From NCBI GenBank assembly GCA_023231105.1, contig JALNWB010000058.1, positions 1 to 20,668 of the forward strand: DNA of 20,668 nucleotides, written 5' to 3'. The position numbers were made by a program, and so were the translations under genes. This DNA comes from Ignavibacteriaceae bacterium. Its GTDB lineage: Bacteria > Bacteroidota > Ignavibacteria > Ignavibacteriales > Ignavibacteriaceae. Under the pieces are notes generated by a model. That model saw only the letters and a list, made by a program, of their open reading frames with translations, was not told the origin of the DNA and searched no databases. Positions 1 through 6,558 of this stretch are shown one piece after another. Position 1 is the stretch's first letter; the number at the start of each line of letters is the position of its first letter.

Positions 1-36
1 ACGCGTTTTGCGATGGTAACTAATTTAAAAAAATAA
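1..36 (+). CDS. 3' end of a gene upstream of exbD, probably a first ExbD-family protein (partial)
   Basis: An open frame runs in from the left edge and ends at a TAA (34-36). It encodes the last 11 residues, TRFAMVTNLKK. An 'RF' followed by a short hydrophobic/polar tail is how ExbD/TolR proteins usually end, and the next gene has the comparable stretch DRFSIAPM near its own end. The stop lies 25 bases before the next start, so the genes are probably cotranscribed. Tandem exbD genes after exbB are common in Bacteroidota-type Ton loci. The identification rests on 11 residues and on context, so it is tentative. Confidence 0.5.
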   Translation, partial: TRFAMVTNLKK

Positions 37-61
37 ACAATTTTAATAAAAGGAGTTCATT

Positions 62-562
62 ATGTCCGGTGGCGGTGTAGATGCTGGTGGCGGTGGCTCA
101 AGGTCAAGAAAAAAAGGAAAACGTAAACCGAAAAAACGGATGAATGTCAGAATAGACATGACTCCATTGGTAGATGTTGCGTTCTTGCTTTTGACTTTTT
201 TTATGATGACAACCGTCTTCAGAAAACCATCAACAATGGAAATTAATCTTCCTCCAAACGATGCAAAAGTTGATATTGCTGAATCGAACTTACTTACCAT
301 TCGTATTGATGAAGCAAAAATGATTTATTATAGTTTTGGAATAGATGTACCAAAAAAATTAAAGTTCGAAGATTTGAAAAAGTTTTTAGTAGAAACTTCT
401 TCACAAAATCCCAAAATGGTTGTTTTACTGAAGATCGACCGAAAAGGGAAGTTCAATTATATGGTTGATGTTATTGATGAATTGAATATGGCTAAATTAG
501 ACCGTTTCTCTATTGCACCAATGACAGAAATTGATCTTAAAGAAATGGCAAGGGCTTCTTAG
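62..562 (+). CDS. exbD: ExbD/TolR-family biopolymer transport protein
   Basis: ExbD is the proton-channel partner of ExbB in the inner membrane. Together they use the proton motive force to energise TonB. The 166 residues have a glycine-rich, strongly basic cytoplasmic N-terminus (about residues 1-30), then one membrane helix (about 34-53) that starts with the family signature MTPLVDVAFLLL. Asp38 in this motif corresponds to the essential membrane aspartate of ExbD/TolR. A periplasmic domain follows from about residue 55. The ATG is preceded by a clear AGGAG at 51-55. tonB begins 15 bases downstream, and a probable second exbD ends just upstream. The glycine-rich N-terminal extension is longer than in E. 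coli ExbD. Confidence 0.93.
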   Translation: MSGGGVDAGGGGSRSRKKGKRKPKKRMNVRIDMTPLVDVAFLLLTFFMMTTVFRKPSTMEINLPPNDAKVDIAESNLLTIRIDEAKMIYYSFGIDVPKKLKFEDLKKFLVETSSQNPKMVVLLKIDRKGKFNYMVDVIDELNMAKLDRFSIAPMTEIDLKEMARAS

Positions 563-577
563 GAAGGAGATGAAAAA

Positions 578-1324
578 ATGAATGATACAATAGCAGTTCA
601 AAATTCTCAAGACCTTTATGGTGCGTTTGAGTTAAAGAAACTTTATCCAAAAAATTATTCAATTGGATTAACAATAGCCGTTATTTTTCATGTTTTTATG
701 ATCGGTGTTTACTTCTTCGCTATTTATATGGGACAAGAAGACGAAGATAACATACCTACCGTAAAAATAATGAAATATAGTGAATTAGGTCCTCCGCCTT
801 CACTCAATGAAGCACCACCTCAGGTGGCAGTTTCAGGAGCTGTTACAAAACCAACCGTAGGTATTCCCGTTCCGGTTCCGGACGCTTCTGTTTCACCTGA
901 ACAAACGTTAGCCTCTCAACAAGAAATGAGTAACGTTGCAGGTCCAACAGTTCCCGAAGGAACAGGCAGTGGAAGCGTACAAATTACGCAGGATATAAAA
1001 ATTGAACAAGAAACAGATGATAATCCAGAGATGGATAAGTTTGTTCCGGTAGAAAAAATGCCGGAAATAGTTGTTCAAGTAAAACCTGTTTATCCCGATC
1101 TTGCTATCCGGGCAAATCTTGAAGGACGTGTTTGGGTGAGAATTCTTGTTAGCAGAGAAGGAAAACCGAAGAAAGCAGTTGTAGCAAAATCCGATGCTGA
1201 AATATTTAATCAAGCTGCAATAGATGCTGCAATGAAATATTCTTTTACTCCTGCGCTTCAAAATAATAAACCTGTTGCTGTTTGGGTCGTTGTTCCTTTT
1301 AAATTTGAACTTAGAGGCAATTAG
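578..1324 (+). CDS. tonB: TonB-family energy transducer
   Basis: TonB spans the periplasm and passes energy from ExbB/ExbD to outer-membrane TonB-dependent receptors. The 248-residue protein has a cytoplasmic N-terminus (about 1-27), one membrane anchor (about 28-52, containing AVIFHVFMIGVYFF), and a proline-rich periplasmic stretch (about 70-120, with GPPPS and VPVPVP). A C-terminal TonB domain (about 160-248) carries the typical VKPVYPDLAIRANLEGRVWV and a FTPALQNNKPVAVWV-type ending. The start has a strong AAGGAG at 564-569, eight bases upstream. It lies directly after exbD and 5 bases before the next gene's probable TTG start, in line with one operon. Confidence 0.92.
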   Translation: MNDTIAVQNSQDLYGAFELKKLYPKNYSIGLTIAVIFHVFMIGVYFFAIYMGQEDEDNIPTVKIMKYSELGPPPSLNEAPPQVAVSGAVTKPTVGIPVPVPDASVSPEQTLASQQEMSNVAGPTVPEGTGSGSVQITQDIKIEQETDDNPEMDKFVPVEKMPEIVVQVKPVYPDLAIRANLEGRVWVRILVSREGKPKKAVVAKSDAEIFNQAAIDAAMKYSFTPALQNNKPVAVWVVVPFKFELRGN

Positions 1325-1329
1325 TTTAC

Positions 1330-1572
1330 TTGGGTTCTTTATTTACTTATATTGGTTACGGAGCGGGAATTATATTCTCTCTTTTTGGAACAGCTATTAT
1401 TTTAGGTTTTGTTTTTCCAAAAGATGTTCCCGCTCAGTTTAAATATATAATGGGTTCTACTTTGTTGTTGTATGGACTATACAGAATGACTACTACTTAC
1501 TTCAAATCAAAACGGGACACAAGATTATCAAAAGAGGATGATGAAACCACAAACTCTAATACATTACCTTAA
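1330..1572 (+). CDS. Small two-helix membrane protein of the Ton operon, function unknown
   Basis: I do not recognise a named family. The 80 residues contain two predicted membrane helices (about 4-27, YIGYGAGIIFSLFGTAIILGFV; about 37-55, YIMGSTLLLYGLYRMTTTY) and a charged C-terminal tail (KSKRDTRLSKEDDE). The start is a TTG six bases after the tonB stop. No upstream ATG is possible without running into tonB, and the first internal ATG would delete the first helix. The end overlaps the next gene by 35 bases, which is good evidence that it is a real operon member. It may be an accessory of the Ton complex, but only its position suggests this. Confidence 0.7.
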   Translation: MGSLFTYIGYGAGIIFSLFGTAIILGFVFPKDVPAQFKYIMGSTLLLYGLYRMTTTYFKSKRDTRLSKEDDETTNSNTLP

Positions 1573-2422
1573 AAATTCTTTTCTTTTCCTTATTATTTTT
1601 ATCATTTTTGGCTGCCAAGAAAAAAAAATTTCTCCAACAAAAGGGAATTTAAAAGTTTACACAGATGAGTCGGTATATAATTTGATATTAAAAGAGAAAG
1701 ATGCTTTTGATTCCTTATATACCGAGGCAAAAATTGAAGTTGCACCATTAACGGCAAGAGAAGGAATAGCAAAGATTCTCAACAGCGAAATTAAGATATT
1801 CGTTTGTTCAAGAGATTTTAACAAAGAAGAACTCGAGTTTATTAAGCAGCAAAAATCAGAATTGCAGTCATTTAAATTTTGTTATGATGCCGTTGTTGCA
1901 ATAGTCTCTAAAGGAAATTCGCTTACTGAAATCAAATTAAGTGATCTAAAAAAAGCGCTGCTTGGCGAAAAAAAAGATATAAAAATTTATTTGCCTCAAA
2001 AAAATTCTGGCGTGTATGAGTATCTTAAGACCGAAGTATTAGAAGGTAAAGATTTTTCATCAACGGTTCAAATAACCGAAAGTGAATTTGCAGTAAAGGA
2101 ACAGATTCTTAAAAATAAAAATGCCATTGGTTTAATTGGTTTGAATATTCTTAAGGATACTAGCGATGTAACTCTATTGAAAATCGGATACACTCGAAAT
2201 CCATTAGAGCCGGAAACTTTTTATCAACCGCATCAAGGTTATATGATTAACGGCTCTTACCCGCTAACAAGAACCATTTATGCTTTGCTAAATGAAGTTG
2301 GTTTGGGATTAGCTTCCGGATTTGTTACCTTCTTGACGAGTTTTCCGGGACAGGAAATTGTAAAAAATAATAATTTAGGACCGGCTGCTATTCCGGTTAA
2401 ATTAAATTCAGGACAAAAATGA
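1538..2422 (+). CDS. PstS-like periplasmic substrate-binding lipoprotein
   Basis: This is a type II periplasmic binding protein-like lipoprotein of the PstS/phosphate-binding type, 294 residues long. It has a hydrophobic signal (about 12-25) ending at a lipobox-like FGC with Cys26. The mature part starts with a beta-strand typical of the fold (GNLKVYTDESV). Later come DAVVAIVSKGNSL, typical of the hinge of phosphate-binding relatives, and a C-terminal YPLTRTIYALLNE...FVTFLTSFPGQEIV segment very like the PstS ending. AAAGAGG at 1531-1537 supports ATG 1538; ATG 1541 is also possible. No pstC, pstA or pstB lies nearby, so an ABC transport role is not supported. Its place behind tonB suggests ligand handling for the Ton system. 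The overlaps with both neighbours (35 and 4 bases) imply translational coupling. Confidence 0.82.
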   Translation: MMKPQTLIHYLKNSFLFLIIFIIFGCQEKKISPTKGNLKVYTDESVYNLILKEKDAFDSLYTEAKIEVAPLTAREGIAKILNSEIKIFVCSRDFNKEELEFIKQQKSELQSFKFCYDAVVAIVSKGNSLTEIKLSDLKKALLGEKKDIKIYLPQKNSGVYEYLKTEVLEGKDFSSTVQITESEFAVKEQILKNKNAIGLIGLNILKDTSDVTLLKIGYTRNPLEPETFYQPHQGYMINGSYPLTRTIYALLNEVGLGLASGFVTFLTSFPGQEIVKNNNLGPAAIPVKLNSGQK

Positions 2423-3861
2423 AAGTACCAATGAAAAAGACATTCATTCCATTACTTCTTCTCTTTATTTTCTTCGGGCAAACCCTGGCTCAAGATAAAG
2501 TTAAAACCGCTGAAACAGCGATTAAGAAAAAAGATTACGCCACCGCAATGCAAATTGCTAAAGAATTTCTTGATATGGATTCTGCCAACACAGCGTTACG
2601 TATTTTAATTACTATTGAGTCAAACAACGTGGTTAATAAAGAAATATTTGAAATGATCGGAGACGCATATGCAAAACAAAAAGTTGTTGAACTTGCTTTA
2701 ATGAATTACGATAAAGTTGAGGCAATGGACTCGCTCAATAAAAATATTAAGTTTAAAATCGCCGAACTTTTATATAAAGAAAAACGTTACACCGATGCTG
2801 TAAATAAATATCTAAGTGTCATTGCGATTGATTCTACCAATACCAAAGCCTTATACAGTGCGGCAAATATTTTTTATTTGGCAAAAATGTATCCGGAGGC
2901 CGCTCTCTTTTTTGACAAATATCTTACTTACGAGCAACTCAACGGTTCCTACTTAAAAGCTGCCAAAAGTAATTTAGAATCAAAAAATTATCAGAAAGCT
3001 TATGACTATGCTCATCTTGCTTCTGAAAAAGACAAAGCAGAAAAAGATGTTGTTAAAGTTCTCGCCGTGGCTTCAGCCTGGCTGGGTAAGTATGATGAAT
3101 CATTAAGTTATTATGGAAAAATTGATGACACTACACTTACTAAAAATGACATTAGAGACCTTGTTAATGCAGGAAGAAGCTGCGAATCTTCAAAAAAAGA
3201 TTCTATTGCTTTAATTTATTACGGAAAAGTTTTAAGTATTGACAGCACCTATAAAGATGTTTTCTGGAGCGTTGCGATTCTTAATTATAAGTTAGCTAAT
3301 TATGATACCTCAATTCAATTCTTCGATAAATTTTTAGCTGAAAAACCAAATTTTGAACCCGCCATCAGATTCAAGGCTTTTGCATATTTGCAGAAAAAAG
3401 ATTACGAAAAAACCAGGGAATTTCTTTTGCAAGCAGTTGCCTTAAACGATACTCTTGTTGATTCATACTTCTGGCTTGCTCAATCTTACAAAGCAGTAGA
3501 TTCGCTTGGAAGATCAGCAGAGATGATGGAAAAAATGATCTCGATCTGCGAAGGAAGTCCAAGTCTTTATGAAAAACAACTTTATGATGCTTACGGATTT
3601 TTGGGTCAGATGGCTTTTGATAAAAAGAATTACAGCGCTGTAATTACTTATCTAGGAAAAGCGCTACGGTATAAGCCGGATAATTTAAGTTTTACATTTA
3701 TGCTGGCGAACGCTTATAATATGATGAAAGATACCGAGAACGCAAAAAAATATTTCTATAAAGTTTTAAGTTTAGCATCCGACAGATCAATGGAATACGA
3801 AAATGCGTATAAAAATTTAAGAGCCATGGGAGAATTACCCCCAAAGCCGCCACGTAAATAG
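2419..3861 (+). CDS. Secreted tetratricopeptide-repeat protein
   Basis: The 480-residue protein has an N-terminal signal peptide (about 1-24, with KKTFIPLLLLFIFF and a cleavage site near LAQ). The rest is helical TPR repeats, with recurrent patterns such as A..Y.....Y..A...Y..V...DS (for example AELLYKEKRYTDAVNKYLSV). About ten repeats fill residues 25-470. TPRs are protein-interaction scaffolds, so it probably works in the periplasm with the other products of this operon. The start forms a four-base ATGA overlap with the preceding stop. A second Met at residue 5 is an alternative start. The C-terminus ends in a short Pro/Lys tail (PPKPPRK). The partner is unknown. Confidence 0.87.
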   Translation: MKVPMKKTFIPLLLLFIFFGQTLAQDKVKTAETAIKKKDYATAMQIAKEFLDMDSANTALRILITIESNNVVNKEIFEMIGDAYAKQKVVELALMNYDKVEAMDSLNKNIKFKIAELLYKEKRYTDAVNKYLSVIAIDSTNTKALYSAANIFYLAKMYPEAALFFDKYLTYEQLNGSYLKAAKSNLESKNYQKAYDYAHLASEKDKAEKDVVKVLAVASAWLGKYDESLSYYGKIDDTTLTKNDIRDLVNAGRSCESSKKDSIALIYYGKVLSIDSTYKDVFWSVAILNYKLANYDTSIQFFDKFLAEKPNFEPAIRFKAFAYLQKKDYEKTREFLLQAVALNDTLVDSYFWLAQSYKAVDSLGRSAEMMEKMISICEGSPSLYEKQLYDAYGFLGQMAFDKKNYSAVITYLGKALRYKPDNLSFTFMLANAYNMMKDTENAKKYFYKVLSLASDRSMEYENAYKNLRAMGELPPKPPRK

Positions 3862-3959
3862 GTTTAATGAAATGTGATCGTCATAAGGTAGAAAATATTT
3901 CTTGGTTCGATAATTAAAAAAAATAATAAATTATTTCACAAAAAATATTAGGGCAAAAG

Positions 3960-4979
3960 ATGAATAATCAAAAATTGTTAAAATGGTTTCCGGTTCTTTT
4001 GTTGGTCTTGTTTGTTTCATGCGGAAAAAAAGAAGCGCCGAAATTAAATTTTGAATTTCAAGGATATGAACACCCGACACTTCGTTATCATATCGACTAT
4101 CCAAAAGGCTGGGCGATTACTACTGATCCGGGAAAAGTAAGACTGCTTTCATCGCAAGACGCATATGATAAATTTGTTGACCCGACTTCCAAAGGATCCA
4201 TCGGGGCTTTAATCTTAATTTCAACTTCAAAAGATTCACTAGGCGGAGATTTGCAAAAGTTTTATGATGCAACTCTCACGGTTGATAAAGACAAAGAATC
4301 AATTGAAAAATATGAAGAAGTTACCGATACTAAAGTTGGCGACAAACCTGCTAAACGTCTCTACTACCGGTTGAAATATGACAAAGCGACGATTAAAAGA
4401 GTTGAAAAATATTTAGTTACAACCGATACGCTTGATTACACTATTGAATTTATAAGCTTTAATGAAATGTTTGAAAGCTATAAACCGGTTGTTGAAAAAT
4501 TAGTTTCAACTTTTGGATTTCCAAAAAAATTAGAAAAAGGTCAAGAAGACCCGGGAAACAAACCTTCGGAAATTTTCTCTACCTATAACAACCCGCTTTA
4601 CAGCATTGACTATCCGGATAATTTTAATATTAAAGCCGCAAAAAAAGGTGAGACCGGATCAACGGCTACTTTTAGCGGTTATCGTTTAGACTGTACTTTT
4701 GTAGTTGATGTTTTTCCGTCGCAAGCTTTAAGTGTTGAAAAAGTGTTTGACCAAAACAAAGGAAAATACCCTGGCGCCGGTGGGCAAAAAGAAGCGACAA
4801 TAAATGGGTTGAAGGCTATTTATCTTAATTATGCTGGTGCTGCAAATATTGGAAGCCGCGCTTATTTTGTAGTGAAAGGCGATAAAGTTTATCGTTTAAC
4901 TTTGAATTGGTTTAAGCCGCAAGAAGCAGATTACATCTCGACTTTTGAAAAGATGGCTTCTTCTTTAAAAGTAAAATAG
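3960..4979 (+). CDS. Lipoprotein with two tandem PsbP/DUF1795-like repeats
   Basis: The 339-residue protein has a hydrophobic signal (about 8-20) followed by Cys21 (FVSC-GKK), so it is probably a lipoprotein. The mature part appears to be two copies of one domain. Copy 1 (about 40-190) begins YHIDYPKGWAI and copy 2 (about 210-339) begins YSIDYPDNFNI. Both continue with beta-rich segments in which 'G.KA..L.Y' is followed by a '..V..Y.L' pattern, and both end in an 'FEKMASS'- or 'VEKLVSTFGF'-type helix. A start of 'Y.IDYP..W' is typical of PsbP-like/DUF1795 domains, but I rank that family assignment as tentative. The gene stands alone: 98 bases separate it from the TPR gene and a terminator follows. 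Confidence 0.75.
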   Translation: MNNQKLLKWFPVLLLVLFVSCGKKEAPKLNFEFQGYEHPTLRYHIDYPKGWAITTDPGKVRLLSSQDAYDKFVDPTSKGSIGALILISTSKDSLGGDLQKFYDATLTVDKDKESIEKYEEVTDTKVGDKPAKRLYYRLKYDKATIKRVEKYLVTTDTLDYTIEFISFNEMFESYKPVVEKLVSTFGFPKKLEKGQEDPGNKPSEIFSTYNNPLYSIDYPDNFNIKAAKKGETGSTATFSGYRLDCTFVVDVFPSQALSVEKVFDQNKGKYPGAGGQKEATINGLKAIYLNYAGAANIGSRAYFVVKGDKVYRLTLNWFKPQEADYISTFEKMASSLKVK

Positions 4980-4991
4980 GTTTTCTTTAAT

Positions 4992-5048
4992 AAGGCTGAC
5001 AAAAGTTTTTTCTTGTCTTTAAGCAAGAGATGTTAAAACGTCAGCCTT
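4992..5048 (+). terminator. Intrinsic terminator after the lipoprotein gene
   Basis: A perfect 9-bp stem AAGGCTGAC (4992-5000) / GTCAGCCTT (5040-5048) encloses further pairing: GTTTT 5005-5009 with AAAAC 5035-5039, and TCTTG 5011-5015 with CAAGA 5024-5028. The distal arm runs into a T-rich tract (5047-5056). It starts 12 bases after the stop codon of the + strand lipoprotein gene. The polarity of the T tract suits + strand transcription. The convergent minus-strand gene ends at 5091. Confidence 0.8.
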
Positions 5049-5090
5049 TTTTATTTTAAAAATTGAATGCGTTAAGATTGGTTTTTCAAT

Positions 5091-5447
5091 TTACGGGGAA
5101 GTGAGACAATTCTGTAAAGCTTCTGCAGTAATGCGGTGATGGCTTTCCGACCATTTAACTTTTTTCTCTTTGGTCAGCCAAATTGCTTGAGGGGATTCAT
5201 GTTTTATAGAAAAATCTTTTGCAATTTGATTGCTTATTTCTCTCGCCGAAATGACATCAACGATGCCGCAACTTAACTTTGCTGCCGGATCAATTCCATT
5301 AAACCAAAGTTCAAATATTTTTTGTACTACAAAACTTATAGTACAGCGCGAACTGATTTTTAATAGAAGTAGATCAGAACCAATTTCCCGGTTATTTAAA
5401 AATGTATTGTATTCAGCAAGTGTGTTTAATTTCAGTAGTTCCTTCAT
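5091..5447 (-). CDS. YtxJ/BrxC-like monothiol bacilliredoxin
   Basis: Bacilliredoxins are thioredoxin-fold proteins that remove bacillithiol from oxidised cysteines. The 118 residues match the YtxJ/BrxC type: an active-site segment LLLLKISSRCTISF with Cys35 (the family has TCPIS here), then VDVISAREISNQIA, the cis-proline segment FSIKHESPQAIWL, and a final SESHHRITAEAL. Residue 36 is Thr rather than the usual Pro after the active Cys. Two further cysteines (about 60 and 114) could serve for resolution. The start is 12 bases after the stop of the CDF transporter gene, so the two are very likely cotranscribed. The match is from memory of the family pattern, with no database search. Confidence 0.78.
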   Translation of the reverse strand: MKELLKLNTLAEYNTFLNNREIGSDLLLLKISSRCTISFVVQKIFELWFNGIDPAAKLSCGIVDVISAREISNQIAKDFSIKHESPQAIWLTKEKKVKWSESHHRITAEALQNCLTSP

Positions 5448-5459
5448 GTTAATCCGTTC

Positions 5460-6320
5460 TTAATTATGATCTGCCGGTTCCATATGTATATGTACGATGG
5501 AATTTTTTACTTTAGATTGAATTTCTTCTTCAATAGCGCTGGCAATTTTATGTGCATCTTGCAGTGGAGTATCACCAAGAAGATGAATATTCATTTCAAT
5601 AAAAATGTCGGGACCTGAGTTTCTAATTTTTATATCATGTACATCGTGAACGATTTTCATATCGCTAATTAATTTTTTTACTTTCTCATTAATTCCTTGC
5701 GGGGCGGCATCAAGCAGAACGTTAATAGCTCTTTTCCCGAGCCGGTAGCTTACAACAACAACTACAAAAGCAACGATGATAGATGAAATAGAATCTGCTG
5801 CTTTGAAGTTTATCGTATAAGCAATCAATCCGATAAGAACAACAAGAGAGCTTAAAATATCGGACGAAAAGTGAAGCGCATCAGCTTCAAGAGCCTGGCT
5901 GTTGAATTTTTTTGCCGCTTTTGATAAAGCGCGCGAGCGTGTAAAATCAATTATAATTGAAGTAATGATCACAAAGAAACTCCAAAAGGTTACTTCAATC
6001 TCTAATTTCCCGGTTGTCAAGCGATGCACAGCTTCTGAAACAATCCAACCGCAGGTAATTAATAATAAAATTGTTTCGACAAGTGCAGAAAGGTTTTCTA
6101 TTTTACCATGACCATAATGATGGTTGTAATCAGCCGGTTTGTCGGAATAGCGAACAGCAATTAGAGTCATTCCAGCTGCAAGTAAATCGAAAAATGAATG
6201 CACTCCCTCCGAAATAATACCCAAAGAACCGGTGGTAAAACCGACAATCAATTTAAAGGAAGTTAAAAATATTGCAGCTAAGAAAGAGCTTAACGCAACA
6301 TTAGATTTTTCACTTGACAT
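5460..6320 (-). CDS. Cation diffusion facilitator (CDF) metal efflux transporter
   Basis: CDF proteins export Zn2+, Fe2+, Mn2+ or Co2+ from the cytoplasm in exchange for protons. The product has six membrane helices and a C-terminal cytoplasmic dimerisation domain (DVHDIKIRNSGPDIFIEMNIHL ... IHMEP). Aligned by eye to E. coli YiiP on the shared RYSxxPAD end of TM2, the transport site reads HSFFD in TM2 (His41, Asp45) and HFSSD in TM5 (His150, Asp154). This HxxxD/HxxxD set is associated with zinc selectivity. A HHYGHGKIEN loop follows TM2. I chose the ATG at 6318-6320 (287 residues). The frame stays open to a TTG at 6368, but that would add a charged leader not usual in the family. Confidence 0.93.
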   Translation of the reverse strand: MSSEKSNVALSSFLAAIFLTSFKLIVGFTTGSLGIISEGVHSFFDLLAAGMTLIAVRYSDKPADYNHHYGHGKIENLSALVETILLLITCGWIVSEAVHRLTTGKLEIEVTFWSFFVIITSIIIDFTRSRALSKAAKKFNSQALEADALHFSSDILSSLVVLIGLIAYTINFKAADSISSIIVAFVVVVVSYRLGKRAINVLLDAAPQGINEKVKKLISDMKIVHDVHDIKIRNSGPDIFIEMNIHLLGDTPLQDAHKIASAIEEEIQSKVKNSIVHIHMEPADHN

Positions 6321-6558
6321 AAATAATTTCTTCTTTTCAAAAGGGAATAAAGAACTTATCCGAAACAATTTGAGATTTTTTCATTGTAAATATTGCACAT
6401 TAATTTATGAAAGAGAAACTAAAATTCTTCTTAAAAAAGCATTTGTTAGGAGAAAGAGAGAACAAAGTTATTCGTCTCCTTCGTAAATTACAAATAAGGA
6501 ATTTTGAACTCCTTAAGTTGAACAAAAAAATCGAAACGATCCTTTGGAGAAGCACGTT

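Noticed and set aside
908..1261. 117-residue open frame on the minus strand inside tonB
   Set aside because: It is antisense to the TonB proline-rich and C-terminal domains. The Phe/Cys/Asn-rich translation is not protein-like.
3921..3936. AAATAATAAATTATTT inverted repeat before the lipoprotein gene
   Set aside because: The arms are only A and T in a very AT-rich stretch, so chance is likely. There is no second copy and no promoter layout to support an operator.
6232..6486. 84-residue + strand frame across the CDF start and the intergenic region
   Set aside because: It overlaps the first helix of the CDF protein on the opposite strand, has a low-complexity basic end and no ribosome site.
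6369..6558. Possible promoters between the CDF gene and ppc (for example TTGCAC at 6393)
   Set aside because: No -10 lies at acceptable spacing (the nearest TAAAAT is 21 bases away). Short repeats such as AGGAGA/TCTCCT are too weak.
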